A stretch of 64,000 nucleotides of DNA, taken from assembly GCA_030704615.1 (NCBI GenBank), contig CM060732.1, positions 11,592,001 to 11,656,000 of the forward strand, given 5' to 3'. Origin of the DNA: Takakia lepidozioides. Its lineage: Eukaryota > Streptophyta > Takakiopsida > Takakiales > Takakiaceae. The notes beneath the pieces are model-generated. The model ran no database searches. It was not told where the DNA came from and worked only from the letters and a program-made list of their open reading frames with translations. The translations under genes and the position numbers were made by a program. Positions 34,147 through 44,899 of the stretch are shown one piece after another (within the stretch, counting starts at the first letter, position 1; each line of letters begins with the position of its first letter).

Positions 34147-35163
34147 TCAGGCCAAGCAGCATACGATGGCCACCTCACGGCCAGGCTTGGAACGGCTCTT
34201 ACCATACCATATGAGGAACTTGTCGAAGTAGAGGAATAAACTTTCACAGACATGTCTGGCGAGATTTGAAAGAGTAGTTTTCTTGCTTTGATGTTGTTTC
34301 ATGTCCTCTGGTTCATGGAGCTCATGACAACAAAAGTCGAGCGGCAGCGGACGTACTGGGCGCCGAGCAGAAAGGATGGTCAGGGGGACGACTGTTTCCC
34401 TTGCCCAGCAGCTAAAGTCGTAAAGATTGAAGTCCACCATGTTCAGAAATCCATTTTCGAGCTGCTACCATGGATGCTTCATTGGGTTGGGATCCTGACG
34501 CTTTTAAGGCCACATAACACTTGACGGTGGTGCTAAGGTCACCTGCAGGAGCTTCATGATAAGTGTCCCAGGATCCGTCAGTTCTTTGCAGGCTCCGAAT
34601 GCAACGCACGACTTTTTCTTTCTTTGGGTCATCTGTAACGCCCAGGAAATGCATAGCCAGAATCCACTCCGCTTCCATTGTACAGCTTGATTCGACCTGG
34701 CCCGCCCAATAGTCCTCTGGATTCTGCTTACGGAAACTCCAGTCAATTGCATCGTTGATGACCTGATCAAGCGGTGTTGCATCTATGGACTCGAATGCTC
34801 CCATACACCCACTTCCCTGCAGTAAGCAGTTCACATTCACAAAAGTGCTAGAGTTTCAGCTGCAGGATGGAGACGACGGGTTTGGGAACGGCGGAGCCGA
34901 GCTACGCTGGGGATAGACGGGCGATTCAGGAGCCAGGGCTTTCTCCCCCGTAACTGGAATGGGCCGGGGACCCGCAAGCTCCAGCACAAAGTCCAGTGCT
35001 TCCCGCTGGTAATCCTCCTCAGTGATTTATCGTTAGCCACCAAGGCCTCGAGCAGACTGTGAGTGACCCCTCGCCTGTACATGGCGTCCATAAACATGTC
35101 CATAAACATGTCTTTCCTCCCCCTCTCTTGGTGCGCAAGCCTGCAAGCAATCACGGAATCCAC
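34147..35163 (-). pseudogene. Squalene-hopene-cyclase-like gene fragment
   Basis: Minus-strand coding resembles the N-terminal part of bacterial-type squalene/hopene cyclases, which cyclise squalene to hopanoids in ferns and mosses. The match is DAIDWSFRKQNPEDYW, then TMEAEWILAMHFLG, then RTDGSWDTY. It then jumps, with a frame change near 34460 and a large deletion, to NLYDFSCWARETVVPL and RRPVRPLP. An upstream exon-like part (from ATG at 35163) shows another frame break near 35010. The catalytic DXDD region and C-terminal half are absent. It lies antisense to element 2 and within its bounds, which suggests captured cargo; nested insertion is the alternative. Confidence 0.7.
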
Positions 35164-35199
35164 TCTCTTTCACAACAAGACACTACTGAGTGCCACAAT

Positions 35200-35274
35200 T
35201 CCCTCTCTCTCTCTCTCTCTCACTCTCGGTATGCAGAAGACTGGAGCAAGGTGCGAATTATAGGGCACGTGGCC
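35200..35274 (-). promoter_or_regulatory. CT/GA tract and G-box upstream of the cyclase-like fragment
   Basis: A CT microsatellite (35202-35223) and a CACGTG G-box (35266-35271) inside GGGCACGTGGCC sit just upstream of the putative start at 35163 on the minus strand. A very similar arrangement (58278-58312 and 58520-58525) precedes the S-protein gene. Promoter function is inferred. Confidence 0.4.
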
Positions 35275-35635
35275 AGGGAACCTAGGAAAGAACGTAGGGA
35301 ACTGGGAACCAGTTACCAGATAGTTTGGGTAACTTTAAATTTTTAAATTTGAAAACCTTCAAAAAAAAAAAAAACAGGGCATTTTGATCTAATTTAAATG
35401 ATGTAAAGCCAAATTGGTCATATCTTTGTCAAATGAACTCTGTTTGACACAGTTTTTGAGGGGATAGCTGTAGAAAGGGGAAATCTACCTATCTAGACCT
35501 GGTTTCTGTTTTTGGGACTCTGCTAAAAATCTATGGAATTTTTAGAGTGTGAGTGTGCCACGAAATATCCACAATCCTGTTTCTAGAACCTGTGCTGGCC
35601 TATATGAGAGACAAACCTGTGGATGTACTCCTTGC

Positions 35636-36385
35636 ATGGCTGGGGGAAATGAGGACGTAATTGAAGGGCAGGTCTCTTCTCTTAGCCTGTGCACACAAGG
35701 GGACAGGATTTATGTTTCCCAAGGAACTCAGACTGATTTGAGTGGAGAACAGTTGGACGAGTTGATTGCATACTGGGAGTCAGGCATTAGCAGTAGACAA
35801 CAGACTGCTGTAGTTGGCATTGAGGGCCTCAATATCGCCTTGGACAGTCAGAACTCTGTTGGAGCCAGCAGTTCTGCAGCTGTAGGTGAAATACCAAAGT
35901 GGGTGAAAGCTAGGCTTGGAACACAGCCAAAGACAGCACCGGGGACCAAGGTGTTCAGCCACAAGGCCGTGGTGTACTGGAGCAGAGGAGCAGGAGCTGC
36001 ACAAGTTTGTGCAATTAGACAGTGTTGCAGTCGGACACGCTCTGCACAAGGCAACCACGAGCGGGGGTTCATTAGCGAGGACAAGTTTGTTCTGTTTGAA
36101 GGCGATGCAGTCATTCGCAATGAAGACACCCGCAACCGTCTCAAAGCTTTCGAGTTGAGAGACTATCAGACCCTACCTTTGTTTTCTTTAGTGTTCAGTG
36201 AGCGGGAGATAGCAGAGTGTTGCTTTGTCTCTACCTGGCAGAAAGAGGAGGAGGGTTGGTTAGAGCGAGCTACTGTAGCTTGGGACAAGGTTAGTGGCAG
36301 GTTTCTGGACATAGATATACCTCCTACACCTTACCATCAAGCAGAGCGAGGTACTTTGAGAGAAGTCTGGAAGTTGATAGCATAG
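35636..36385 (+). CDS. Unrecognised open frame in the element 2 leader
   Basis: The frame from the first ATG (35636) gives 249 residues; it is open upstream to about 35549 without an ATG. The protein is hydrophilic, with TQTDLSGEQLDEL near the start, a middle with VYWSRGAGAAQV, and an acidic/aromatic end (ECCFVSTWQKEEE, AWDKVSGRFLD). No family was recognised. It runs in the same direction as gag, ends 0.5 kb before it, and is unbroken in a copy otherwise full of frameshifts. It may be an accessory gene of the retroelement. Element 1 cannot be compared because that part is off-window. Confidence 0.45.
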   Translation: MAGGNEDVIEGQVSSLSLCTQGDRIYVSQGTQTDLSGEQLDELIAYWESGISSRQQTAVVGIEGLNIALDSQNSVGASSSAAVGEIPKWVKARLGTQPKTAPGTKVFSHKAVVYWSRGAGAAQVCAIRQCCSRTRSAQGNHERGFISEDKFVLFEGDAVIRNEDTRNRLKAFELRDYQTLPLFSLVFSEREIAECCFVSTWQKEEEGWLERATVAWDKVSGRFLDIDIPPTPYHQAERGTLREVWKLIA

Positions 36386-36897
36386 ATCAGGGTTAGATCT
36401 TGCTTGGGCGGGCTTCTATTCTTCCCCTCCATCTCTGTACTATTTTCATTACCTTGTACTTGTAGTTGCCAAAGCCTCTCTTGGTGGAGGCCAGTCAGTC
36501 CGGGGTCTTGGGCTGGGATATTCTGCAGGATCAACGTTGCTGCTGGATTTTGGTGTGGGGGTGTTGATGTTTTGATTTCTTGTGTTTGGATCCCCCCCAA
36601 CACCTGCATGCTTGACTGTGCGCCATGTTGGTTTTGTGTGGGCGCTTGCTTTCATAGGGATTAGGCCGGATTTGATCACCGGTCAATCCTAGAGTATGCT
36701 GTCGGTGGTGAGGCTGGAGTGATGACCAGCAAGACCACCAGTGTTTCTTCTATGGTGAGGCTGGATTGATGACCAGCCAACCATAGGAGTTCTTGCGGTG
36801 GATGCAGGTGCAGGTGCCCTGAGCCATTGGGATATGACCCTTAGACTGCAACAGGTGCCCACCCGTGTCACTATTAGATTAGTACTAGAGCCTTATA
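36386..36897 (+). other. Leader between the accessory frame and gag
   Basis: No gene. It contains a near-repeat, GTGAGGCTGG(A)GTGATGACCAGC, at about 36705 and 36755. Confidence 0.5.
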
Positions 36898-39321
36898 GTG
36901 TCACTGGAGGAGGTGCACATTGTGAGTGTCATTACGGAGTTACCCAAGGGTTTTGAGGGGAGTACGGCTACAGGCAGTAACAGTGAGAGTGGGTTCACAA
37001 GACGAGGTATTCGGTTCAGACCACCTTCACCGCCCCCCTCAATTACTGTAGAGTCAGACACAGGCTCGGAGGCTTCATCAACAGGTGTGCACTTTCATTC
37101 GCCATTGTTGTGGGACGACATGGAGGAGATGTATGGAGCTACCAAGGGGCCTCGTAGGTACTCTGGAGCTGTGGGCACAATCGAGTTGGATGACTTTATC
37201 CAGGAGTTCGACAGCTGGTGTGATTTGCAGCAGATGCGCAATCCACATCTATTCACCCCATTCATGGCGTGGAAGGGACTGTTCCAGCATTTGGAAGGCC
37301 CGCCTATGGACGATTACCACGAGTTCAGGCGAGGACATGAAGCAGAGATTGAGGAGTGGAGGATGTATTGGTCACCTGACTACATCTCCATTACTCGAGG
37401 CATGACGCGACCAGTAGCTGCATCAGTACCAATAGCTCCCACTGCCAGCACTAGTAGTGGAGCAGGTAGTGCTGGTACTTCTGCAGGTGGTACCAGTTCA
37501 GAAGGTGCTACTACTCCTCCTGCCACAGCTACAACACATGTGCCTAGATTCAACCCGGTGGTGGAGTTCTTCCAGGAGTTGCGGAGGAACTACCAAGGTG
37601 TACGGACAGAGAAGCTACGAAGTTTGCAAGACTTCCAGCGCAAACCCAGTGAGAGCCTGCGAGAGGCGTACACTCGTATGAGGCGCTTGATAAGTGTGAC
37701 CCAAGGGGTTACTGAAGCTCAGGCAATCCAGTTTTGGTATGGAATTCTGGACAAGGAGCTCAAGAGAAGGGTGCGAGATGCAACCCTGTTACAAGCAGCC
37801 CAACCCACATTAGCAGATGTGTTTCTGCTGGCTGAGCGGATTGAGCTCAACATGGTGGAGGAACGAGTTGTTACAATTGGATTTGGCAAGGACATGCCTG
37901 TACGGGGCACAGCTGTCAGCCCACAAGCACAAGGGACTGCCCAACAGCGTGGACAGGGGGGCAAGGTTGCCCAGCCCAAGTTCCATGGAGCTTACAGGGG
38001 GCCTCAGGTGCAAAGGCCCGTGGCATCTTTTGCAGGCCAACAGCAACCAGGGGTGATATGTTGGACATGTGGAGGACCCCATGTCAAGAGAGATTGCCCA
38101 GAGAGTGGCAGAAGGCCGGCACAAGCACAGCCTGCACAGTTGCAGTGTGGGCATTGTGGCAAATATGGGCATGGAGATGCCCAGTGTTATGACTTACATC
38201 CTGAGTTGCGCCCAGGCCAGTTCCAAGGGAACAATGGTGGCCGGGGGCGAGGTGGACCAGCCCAGAGAGGACGAGGTGGTCGGGCACGAGGTGCAGGCCA
38301 AGGGCAAGCTCAACATGGCCAAGGACGCGGAGGTCAGGGCGTTGATCAAGGCATGGCCAACCGGCTTCAGCAGCTAGAGCAGAGGCTCGCTGCCATGGCT
38401 ATAGCTCAGGCGGTACCGGCTCCCAGGCGGGATGGTCCACCTCCTGCTCCTGAGGGAGGAGATATGGGAGGCATGGGATTTATGTGCGGAGCAGCACTAC
38501 CACTAGAGCAGGTGGAGTCTGCTGCAGCCGTGACTCGAGGAGCAGCACGAGTTCCTGAGCCACGAGGTGCAGAGGTGGAATTGGATCCACAGCGTGGGGA
38601 GGCAAGCCGTCAGGCAAGGCTTCCTCAGTCATTCACATTGGCGGAGACTGTGTCAACGCCATCCATGGCACCTAGTTCTCGCCCGACTGTTACCGAGGCG
38701 GAGGTTACTATGCCATTGGGGAGAGCTACACGTGCAGCATTGACTCCTGCTGCCAAGGCTAGTGCGGCCGGTGTGTTATTGGGGGCAGCCACCTCTGTGT
38801 GTCAGGCCCCACTGTTCTCGGCAACAATGATTGCGACGCCGGGGGTGAGACCAGCTGCAGTGTTCAGACTAGCAGCAACACTCTGTGAGAGTGGGGAGGT
38901 CACTTCATCTTCTGCGGAGTTAGTGGAAGGTGTAGTGGCAGAGGGATCCTCGGATTTGAGGGTCAAGACTGCCACGGTAGCGCCCTGGCAAGCTGCAGCT
39001 ACTAGGTTGACGGAGCTGCCAGCTAGGCCAGCCATTGAGCGCGCCATGGTGACACCTGGAGTTGTCTTGTTAGACAACCAGGGAGGCATTTTCACTTTGA
39101 GTGGACCGGCAGGCAAGAAGTACCGGCCACTGCGGGTCTTGTTGGACTCAGGAGCTCAGCCACTGATGTTGGGCAGAGCTGCTATTGCAGGTTTGGGCCT
39201 CATGGAGGCGGATATGGAGCCTTGTCCTTTCCAGATACAGACATCTCTGGGAGGATCAGAGCAGGCTCGCGGCATGACACGACATCAGTTGGCTATAGAC
39301 TGCAGCCGGATCATCCTGTAG
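36898..39321 (+). CDS. gag-pro: Element 2 gag-protease polyprotein
   Basis: One open frame of 807 codons. It begins with GTG in this window, and the first ATG lies roughly 75 codons in, so the true start is unsure. Order: acidic N-terminus; gag domain (about residues 60-325, with VTQGVTEAQAIQFWYGILD); zinc knuckles at residue 388 (CWTCGGPHVKRDC) and residue 417 (CGHCGKYGHGDAQC), both CX2CX4HX4C; an RG/Q-rich linker; an Ala/Thr/Pro-rich spacer; and an aspartic protease with DSGA at about residue 750. Gag packages RNA, and the protease cuts the polyprotein. The frame ends 50 codons after DSGA by loss of one base relative to element 1 near 39297. It is the best guide to the broken element 1 gag. 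Confidence 0.88.
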   Translation: MSLEEVHIVSVITELPKGFEGSTATGSNSESGFTRRGIRFRPPSPPPSITVESDTGSEASSTGVHFHSPLLWDDMEEMYGATKGPRRYSGAVGTIELDDFIQEFDSWCDLQQMRNPHLFTPFMAWKGLFQHLEGPPMDDYHEFRRGHEAEIEEWRMYWSPDYISITRGMTRPVAASVPIAPTASTSSGAGSAGTSAGGTSSEGATTPPATATTHVPRFNPVVEFFQELRRNYQGVRTEKLRSLQDFQRKPSESLREAYTRMRRLISVTQGVTEAQAIQFWYGILDKELKRRVRDATLLQAAQPTLADVFLLAERIELNMVEERVVTIGFGKDMPVRGTAVSPQAQGTAQQRGQGGKVAQPKFHGAYRGPQVQRPVASFAGQQQPGVICWTCGGPHVKRDCPESGRRPAQAQPAQLQCGHCGKYGHGDAQCYDLHPELRPGQFQGNNGGRGRGGPAQRGRGGRARGAGQGQAQHGQGRGGQGVDQGMANRLQQLEQRLAAMAIAQAVPAPRRDGPPPAPEGGDMGGMGFMCGAALPLEQVESAAAVTRGAARVPEPRGAEVELDPQRGEASRQARLPQSFTLAETVSTPSMAPSSRPTVTEAEVTMPLGRATRAALTPAAKASAAGVLLGAATSVCQAPLFSATMIATPGVRPAAVFRLAATLCESGEVTSSSAELVEGVVAEGSSDLRVKTATVAPWQAAATRLTELPARPAIERAMVTPGVVLLDNQGGIFTLSGPAGKKYRPLRVLLDSGAQPLMLGRAAIAGLGLMEADMEPCPFQIQTSLGGSEQARGMTRHQLAIDCSRIIL

Positions 39322-41093
39322 ATGGCTCAGTGATGCGAGCCAAGGCCATTGTGACAGACGCGGTCTCTTACGATGTCCTCGTTGGTGGGGGGCAGTGTTA
39401 TACCCCATGGGCTTCACCCTGGATTTCTGGGAGGAGTCAGCATCCTACAGGCCTGGATGGCAGTCAGGGGATGGTCGCCGTGCACAGCTCCCTGTGACAT
39501 TCATTGGGGGTATTGCAGCTGCCCAGCGGGCCAGATGCCAACACTAGCCGCCTTCACACTGCCGTTAGTTGGCCTGGAGAGTTGCTGGAAGCAATGTCCA
39601 TGCAGAGGATGTGCCACCTCCAGCAGAGCAGGATGACATGCATGGTACGGCGGAGTTGCCGCCATGGTTGCTCACACCCCGTTGTGGGGTACGAGCAAAG
39701 ATTTGCAGCAAGCTGCTGATGGACGGGTGCAACAAGCTTGGGAAGAAGCTTTTGTACCGTCAGGAGAGGATTGCAGAGTGCGGGATTGCCAGGGCCACCT
39801 CAGTTGTCGCCATTGGACACACACCTTTGTGTGGCAGCGGCCGGATGAAGGCATTTGCCTTCTGGACTTGTTTGGCGGGATCAGCACCGGATTGGCTGCT
39901 GTGCTACAGGCAGGTGTGCGGGTAAGGCGTTACCTGTATGTGGAGAGGGATGAGACTGCACGACGCGTCTCACTGCGCCATGTGGCTCAGTTGGTACAGC
40001 AGTACCCTGACTTGTTGCCTGTGTCTGCAGTTCGTGGATACCAACAAGCCTTGCCAGCAGACATTTCTTGTTGGGGGCGCAAGATTTGGAGCAGGTTGGC
40101 TCCATTGATCTGGTAGTGGCAGGTTGGCCCTGCCAAGGGCATTCATCAGCCGGGCATGGCAATGGATTGCGAGACTCGAGGACGGGTCTGTTTTGGGAGA
40201 TGGTGCGATTTTGCGTTGCTTGCAGCTTCATCAAGCTGTATCTCCAGCATACATCTTGGAGAATGTACCACTGATGGTGATTCTCGGGCCAGGGTGATGG
40301 CCAGTGTGCATCAAGTCCGGTCGTGGCTTGGGTCAGCAGTGTTGCTGGATGCAGCTGCAGTGGGGTCACGGCTCATCGTCCACGACTATGGTGGACTAAC
40401 TTGATGCCACCCGCACTGCTCAAGCGTGCATTTGATGGGGTGCAGCGGCCAGCACACCTCACCGTGGATGGCATTTTGGACACAGGAAGGCAGTCTCAAC
40501 GTGTGAGACACGATGACCGTTCGCCTTTGGCAGTGGTCAACAGGTGGGTCAACCACGAGCAGCATTACCTACACTGCTCAGCTTCCCAGGATCCCATGCT
40601 TTTCGGGATGGTGGACCTGGCCTCCTGTGGGATGCTCAGTTGCAGCAGTTAGTGGAGCCTAATGCCGACGAGCGAGAGCGGGCTATGGGGTTTTCCACTG
40701 GGACCACGGCGGTGCCTTCTCTTTCTGAAGCATCACGTCGTCAGGTGTTGGGGCAAGCAATGGATCTCAATTGCTTGACCTGGATTGTCAGCTTGGCTAT
40801 GGCTGAGCAACGTAGAGTGCGGAGTGCACTTCCCTTGACGGTCTCTCTGCCTACCGAGACGGTACAGGCAGCGAGTGGGGGCGAGCCGGTGAGGACCACG
40901 AGTGTAGACATCCATGGCACACGTGGGAGGTGCTCGAGGTTCAGAGGGAGTTGGCAGCGAAGGCAGCTGTGATGGATGAGGTTGGGGATTCTTCTCGGAT
41001 GAGGAGGTTCTCAATGATGAGATGATGGGGCAGGATGAGGCTTTGTCATTGACTGAGCAGGAAGGGGGTACTGCTCAAGAGGTTGCAGCATAG
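39322..41093 (+). pseudogene. Element 2 C5 cytosine DNA methyltransferase, frameshifted but uninterrupted
   Basis: Motif I DLFGGISTGL and motif II YVERDETARR lie in the frame of 39664-40116. Motif IV GWPCQGHS lies in the frame of 40068-40274. The ENV motif falls near 40258 in yet another frame. The C-terminal motifs (ERERAMGF, GQAMD) lie in 40544-40972. At least five frame changes separate these parts. All motifs are still present and the stretch lacks the 640-bp interruption of element 1. It shows that the domain is an ancestral part of the family, between protease and reverse transcriptase, not a one-off insertion. Confidence 0.82.
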
Positions 41094-41235
41094 CAACCAC
41101 GGGACGCGTCCTCTACCTCTAAGCCACTGGACTTAAGGTTGCAGTTACGGAGGACAATTGGGAGCCTGATATTGGACCCATTGTCACCGGAGGAGAGAGA
41201 CGACGTATACGGCGGTTCCTGAGGGCTTACAGGAA

Positions 41236-44205
41236 TTGCTTTGCCTTCAGTTTGAAGGACTTGGAGCACTGAAGGGTCAAGAGATCCGTATTGAGTTGGC
41301 CACTGACACGCCAATCTTTCGGAGACCCTATAGATACAGTGACATGGAGAGGTCTTTGATTCAGATGAGGACTCAAGATCTCTGGGAGGCAGGTTTGGTG
41401 GAGCTCTCTGGTGGAGAGTATGCTTCAGCCACAGTGATGCCAGCTAAGAAGGATGTCTATGGCAATTGGACGGAGAGACGTATGTGCGGTGATTACCGGC
41501 CTGTAAATCGTCAGACCAAGTCCGATAGGTATGCCATGCCAACACCAGAGGAGATCTTTGATGCCATTGGGCATTCCAAGGTCTTTAGCACGTTGGATTT
41601 ACGATCCGGATATCACCAGTTGCCGATCAAGGAGGCGGATAAGCAAAAGACGGCATTCTGGGGGATCAATGAGCACGGGAAGGATTGCCTATACAGTGGC
41701 GGTTCTTACCATTTGGGCTTAAAAACGCTCCCGCTGAGTTTCAAAGAGTCATGGACAGGATTCTAGCAGGGGTGGAGTTTGCTCGGTGCTACATAGATGA
41801 CATCATCATCTTTAGTGCTGCGGTGGAGGAGCATGAGAGACACCTTCAGGGGTATTTGAGCGCTTGAGGAGCGCACGGATTGAAGTTACATCCGGGCAAG
41901 TGCAAGTTTTCCACAACCAGATTGAGTATCTGGGTCACATGATATATCCTGGAGGATTGGGGGTACAGCAGACTAAGGTAGAGTATTGCACAGTTCCACG
42001 TCCCACGGATGTGAGCCGATTCGAGCTTCATGGGTTAGCAAACTATTACAGACGGTTTGTTAAGGGATTTAGTGCCATTGCAAAGGCTCTAACCAAGCTG
42101 ACCAAGGGGACCAGGAGTGGCAGTGGGAAGATGAGCAAGAACAAGCTTTTCAAGAGCTCAAGGCGAGGTTGACCTCGGCGCCCATCTTGAGACGACCTAT
42201 CAGGGGGCGTCCTTTTCAGCTGCATACAGATTGGAGCATGCTGGGGCTTGGAGCGGTGCTCACACAGGTGGATGATGAGGGAAGAGAGAGAGTTCGTAGT
42301 GGCTATGCTAGCCGCTCGAACAATGCTGCAGAGTCTAAGTATAGCTCATATGAGGGAGAATGCTTAGCTGCAGTGTGGGCCGTGGCACACTTCAGGTGCT
42401 ATCTATACGGCAATCTCTTCACCCTTGTCACGGATCACCAACCACTCAAGTGGTTGATGGAGTCAGACAAGCTTACGGGGAAGCTTGCACGGTGGGCACT
42501 CATCCTTCAAGAGTATGACTTTCAGGTGGTGCATCGACCGGGTTGGTCAATCGAAATGCAGATGGGTTGAGTCGCAATCCATGCACGAGCCAGCAGGATG
42601 ACACTGGAGCTCGGTGGCATGGTGAGACGGACGAGGAGATGGTGCCCGGATGGCATGCATCTGCATTCTGTGTATCTTGGCAGCGGAAGGCAGGTTGGAC
42701 CTACAACAGGGATGACTGTAGATCAAGTGTCTGAGGACCCTGAGGCCAGCAATGAGCAGGTGGCGCCAAAGATATACATGAGGATTCAGTTGTGGTGGAC
42801 TACCTCCGCAGTGGAGACACGGCAGCCACTATGACTGCCAAGGAGAGGGATCGGATCCTACAACGAGCCAAGAGGTTCAGGTGGGAGGGGGACACACCTG
42901 CTCCGAGTGGGGAGGATGGTCGAGTGAGGATTGTGCCTCACCCAACACAGCGGGCACGGTTAGTGCGGCATGGCCATGAGGAGTTGGGGCATTTTGGGGT
43001 GCGACGCACTCATAGTCTACTGCAGGGGCAGTATTGGTGGCGTGGTATGCACACAGAGGTGCAACAATTTGTGGCTAGGTGCATGGTGTGTGACAGGGTG
43101 CGTGCTTCATTCAACGCCCCTACTCCACAATTGCACCCTCTTCCGATCATGGGATTGGGCTACAGGTGGAGTCTTGACTTCGCAGGGCCGTTGCCACTGA
43201 CCATGCGCCACAACAAGTACGTGTTGGTGATGGTGGAGCACTTCTCCAAGTGGATTGAATTGGTTCCATTGCCTGATAAGGCTAGTGAGGGAGCTGCGTA
43301 TGCATTCCTGGATTGTGTGCTTAGCCGATTCGGTGCTCCAGCTGAGGTACTCACGGACCAAGGGAGAGAGTTCTTGGGGGAGTTTCAGGCTTTGTGTGAC
43401 AAGGCCTTGATAGACCACCGCACCACTTCCGGGATCATCCTGAAGATGATGGCTTGGCAGAGAGAGTTGTTCAGACAGTGAAGAGGGGTTTGCGCAAGTA
43501 TGGCTTGCAGAAGGGACACCTAGGAGATTGGGACCTTCAGTACCCCTGTTAGCCAGGGCTACAGGTTTCAGCAAGCAAGCATCACTTGCCTCCTTCTCAC
43601 CATACTTTCTTCTCTTTGGCCGAGAGCCGGATTTGCCTAAATTCCATTCGCAGAGAAGCTGCTACAGTTCTTAACCTTGACGATCGGACGTGTGGGCACG
43701 TGCATGTGAGCAGCGTGCAGAGTTGTTCAAGAGAGTCATGCCCATGGCTTTCGAGAACCTTGCCATTGCAAACACCGTGATACGTTGAGGTATGCTACCA
43801 TACGTGGTGGGGCTATGTCCTTGGGTTCGGAGATTCAACCCTGGTAGGTGACTATGTCTATCTGCAGCAGAAGCTTACGACCTGGATGTGACTGCAGGAC
43901 GGGTTATTTGATAGGGTTCGAGAGGTATTGCCCTCAGGCGTATTGGTCTTGGAGGGGTGGGATGGCATCACTTGAGGACCAGTGCGTAAATGGTTTGCGC
44001 CATGTCAACTTCCGAATGTCGATGGCAGGATTGAACCAAACTGGCAGGTGTATAGTGCAGGTTTGAGGTGAGGTTGGTGGGTAGTAAAGGGGCGCCACCA
44101 TGATGTGTGTGATGATGGTCTAAGGTTGGCATATGGGGTGCTTGACTCCACCTCTTGAGATGGTTCCAGATGGGGATTGGTTATGTCCACAATGCATTGG
44201 ATAGT
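41236..44205 (+). pseudogene. pol: Element 2 pol remnant (RT, RNase H, integrase, PHD)
   Basis: The order matches element 1, but the frame is broken many times. RT N-part: 41236-41700. YIDD: in 41685-41867. RT thumb: 41864-42172. RNase H: 42169-42570. Linker: 42543-42834. Integrase HHCC and the DD part: 42792-43440. The final catalytic Glu region lies after another shift near 43430. The end of integrase and the PHD finger (WHMGCL, then DGDWLCPQC in element 2) are the most damaged. It could not make an active integrase. Most breaks are 1-3 base indels. Confidence 0.85.
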
Positions 44206-44449
44206 GGGAGTGGATACAACCATGGGAGACTAACAAGCAACGCAAGGCCCAGCTACTAGGAGACCTTGAACACACGAGGTCCTGGCTCAAGTTCACAGAT
44301 TGCAAGATGGCGACTAACGATGGGGCTACTCTTGTACCCGGCCTCTTGGTCTATAGAGTTTGAGTACAATAGGGACAGTGATAGAGGACTTAGTACGGCT
44401 GTGGCTATTACATCTTGTAGCTATCTGGAGGTAGAGGGACCTATCCACC

Positions 44450-44463
44450 AGCTAGGGGGGCGA
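44450..44463 (+). other. Polypurine-tract-like sequence, element 2
   Basis: AGCTAGGGGGGCGA, the same 14 bases as before B1 of element 1. Confidence 0.65.
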
Positions 44464-44549
44464 TTGTGGCAGACTACTTTATTGTGCATATATGTATGGT
44501 GTGGTTTGGACAGCGATGTAGTTGTGTAGCGATATGTATGCGCACGACA
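44464..44549 (+). repeat. Terminal repeat B1, element 2
   Basis: 86 bp, TTGTGGCAGAC...GCGCACGACA, identical to 44900-44985. It is followed by GC and then A2. Confidence 0.9.
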
Positions 44550-44551
44550 GC

Positions 44552-44899
44552 TGTCAAGTTAAATAAGCACAGTGTGAAAACAGCTAGAATAAAACTAGTT
44601 ATTTGTATTTAACACTTGGATTTAGGTCAAGTGTTAAATCAGGTGTCAAGTTTAGTTTGACACCTGGTCCGTCTTATCTTCACGAGAGCGGCAGTCGCGC
44701 GGCTCATCTTTCTCGAGTTGAGCCTGCGCGACCGAGCTCCTGCATGTGTTTAGATTTGAGTGTGCGTATGTAGGGGTACAGGTTGTTGTGGGGTGGAGTC
44801 CCCATAGCTTGGGGTGCCCCTGGCTCGACTACTATTTTCTAAGAGTGATGGTTTGGTTTTCATGTTTTGTGTCACAGTGTGTTCGATGGATTTCTATCA
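44552..44899 (+). repeat. Terminal repeat A2, element 2
   Basis: 348 bp identical to A1 at 33048-33395, including both hairpins. Confidence 0.9.
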
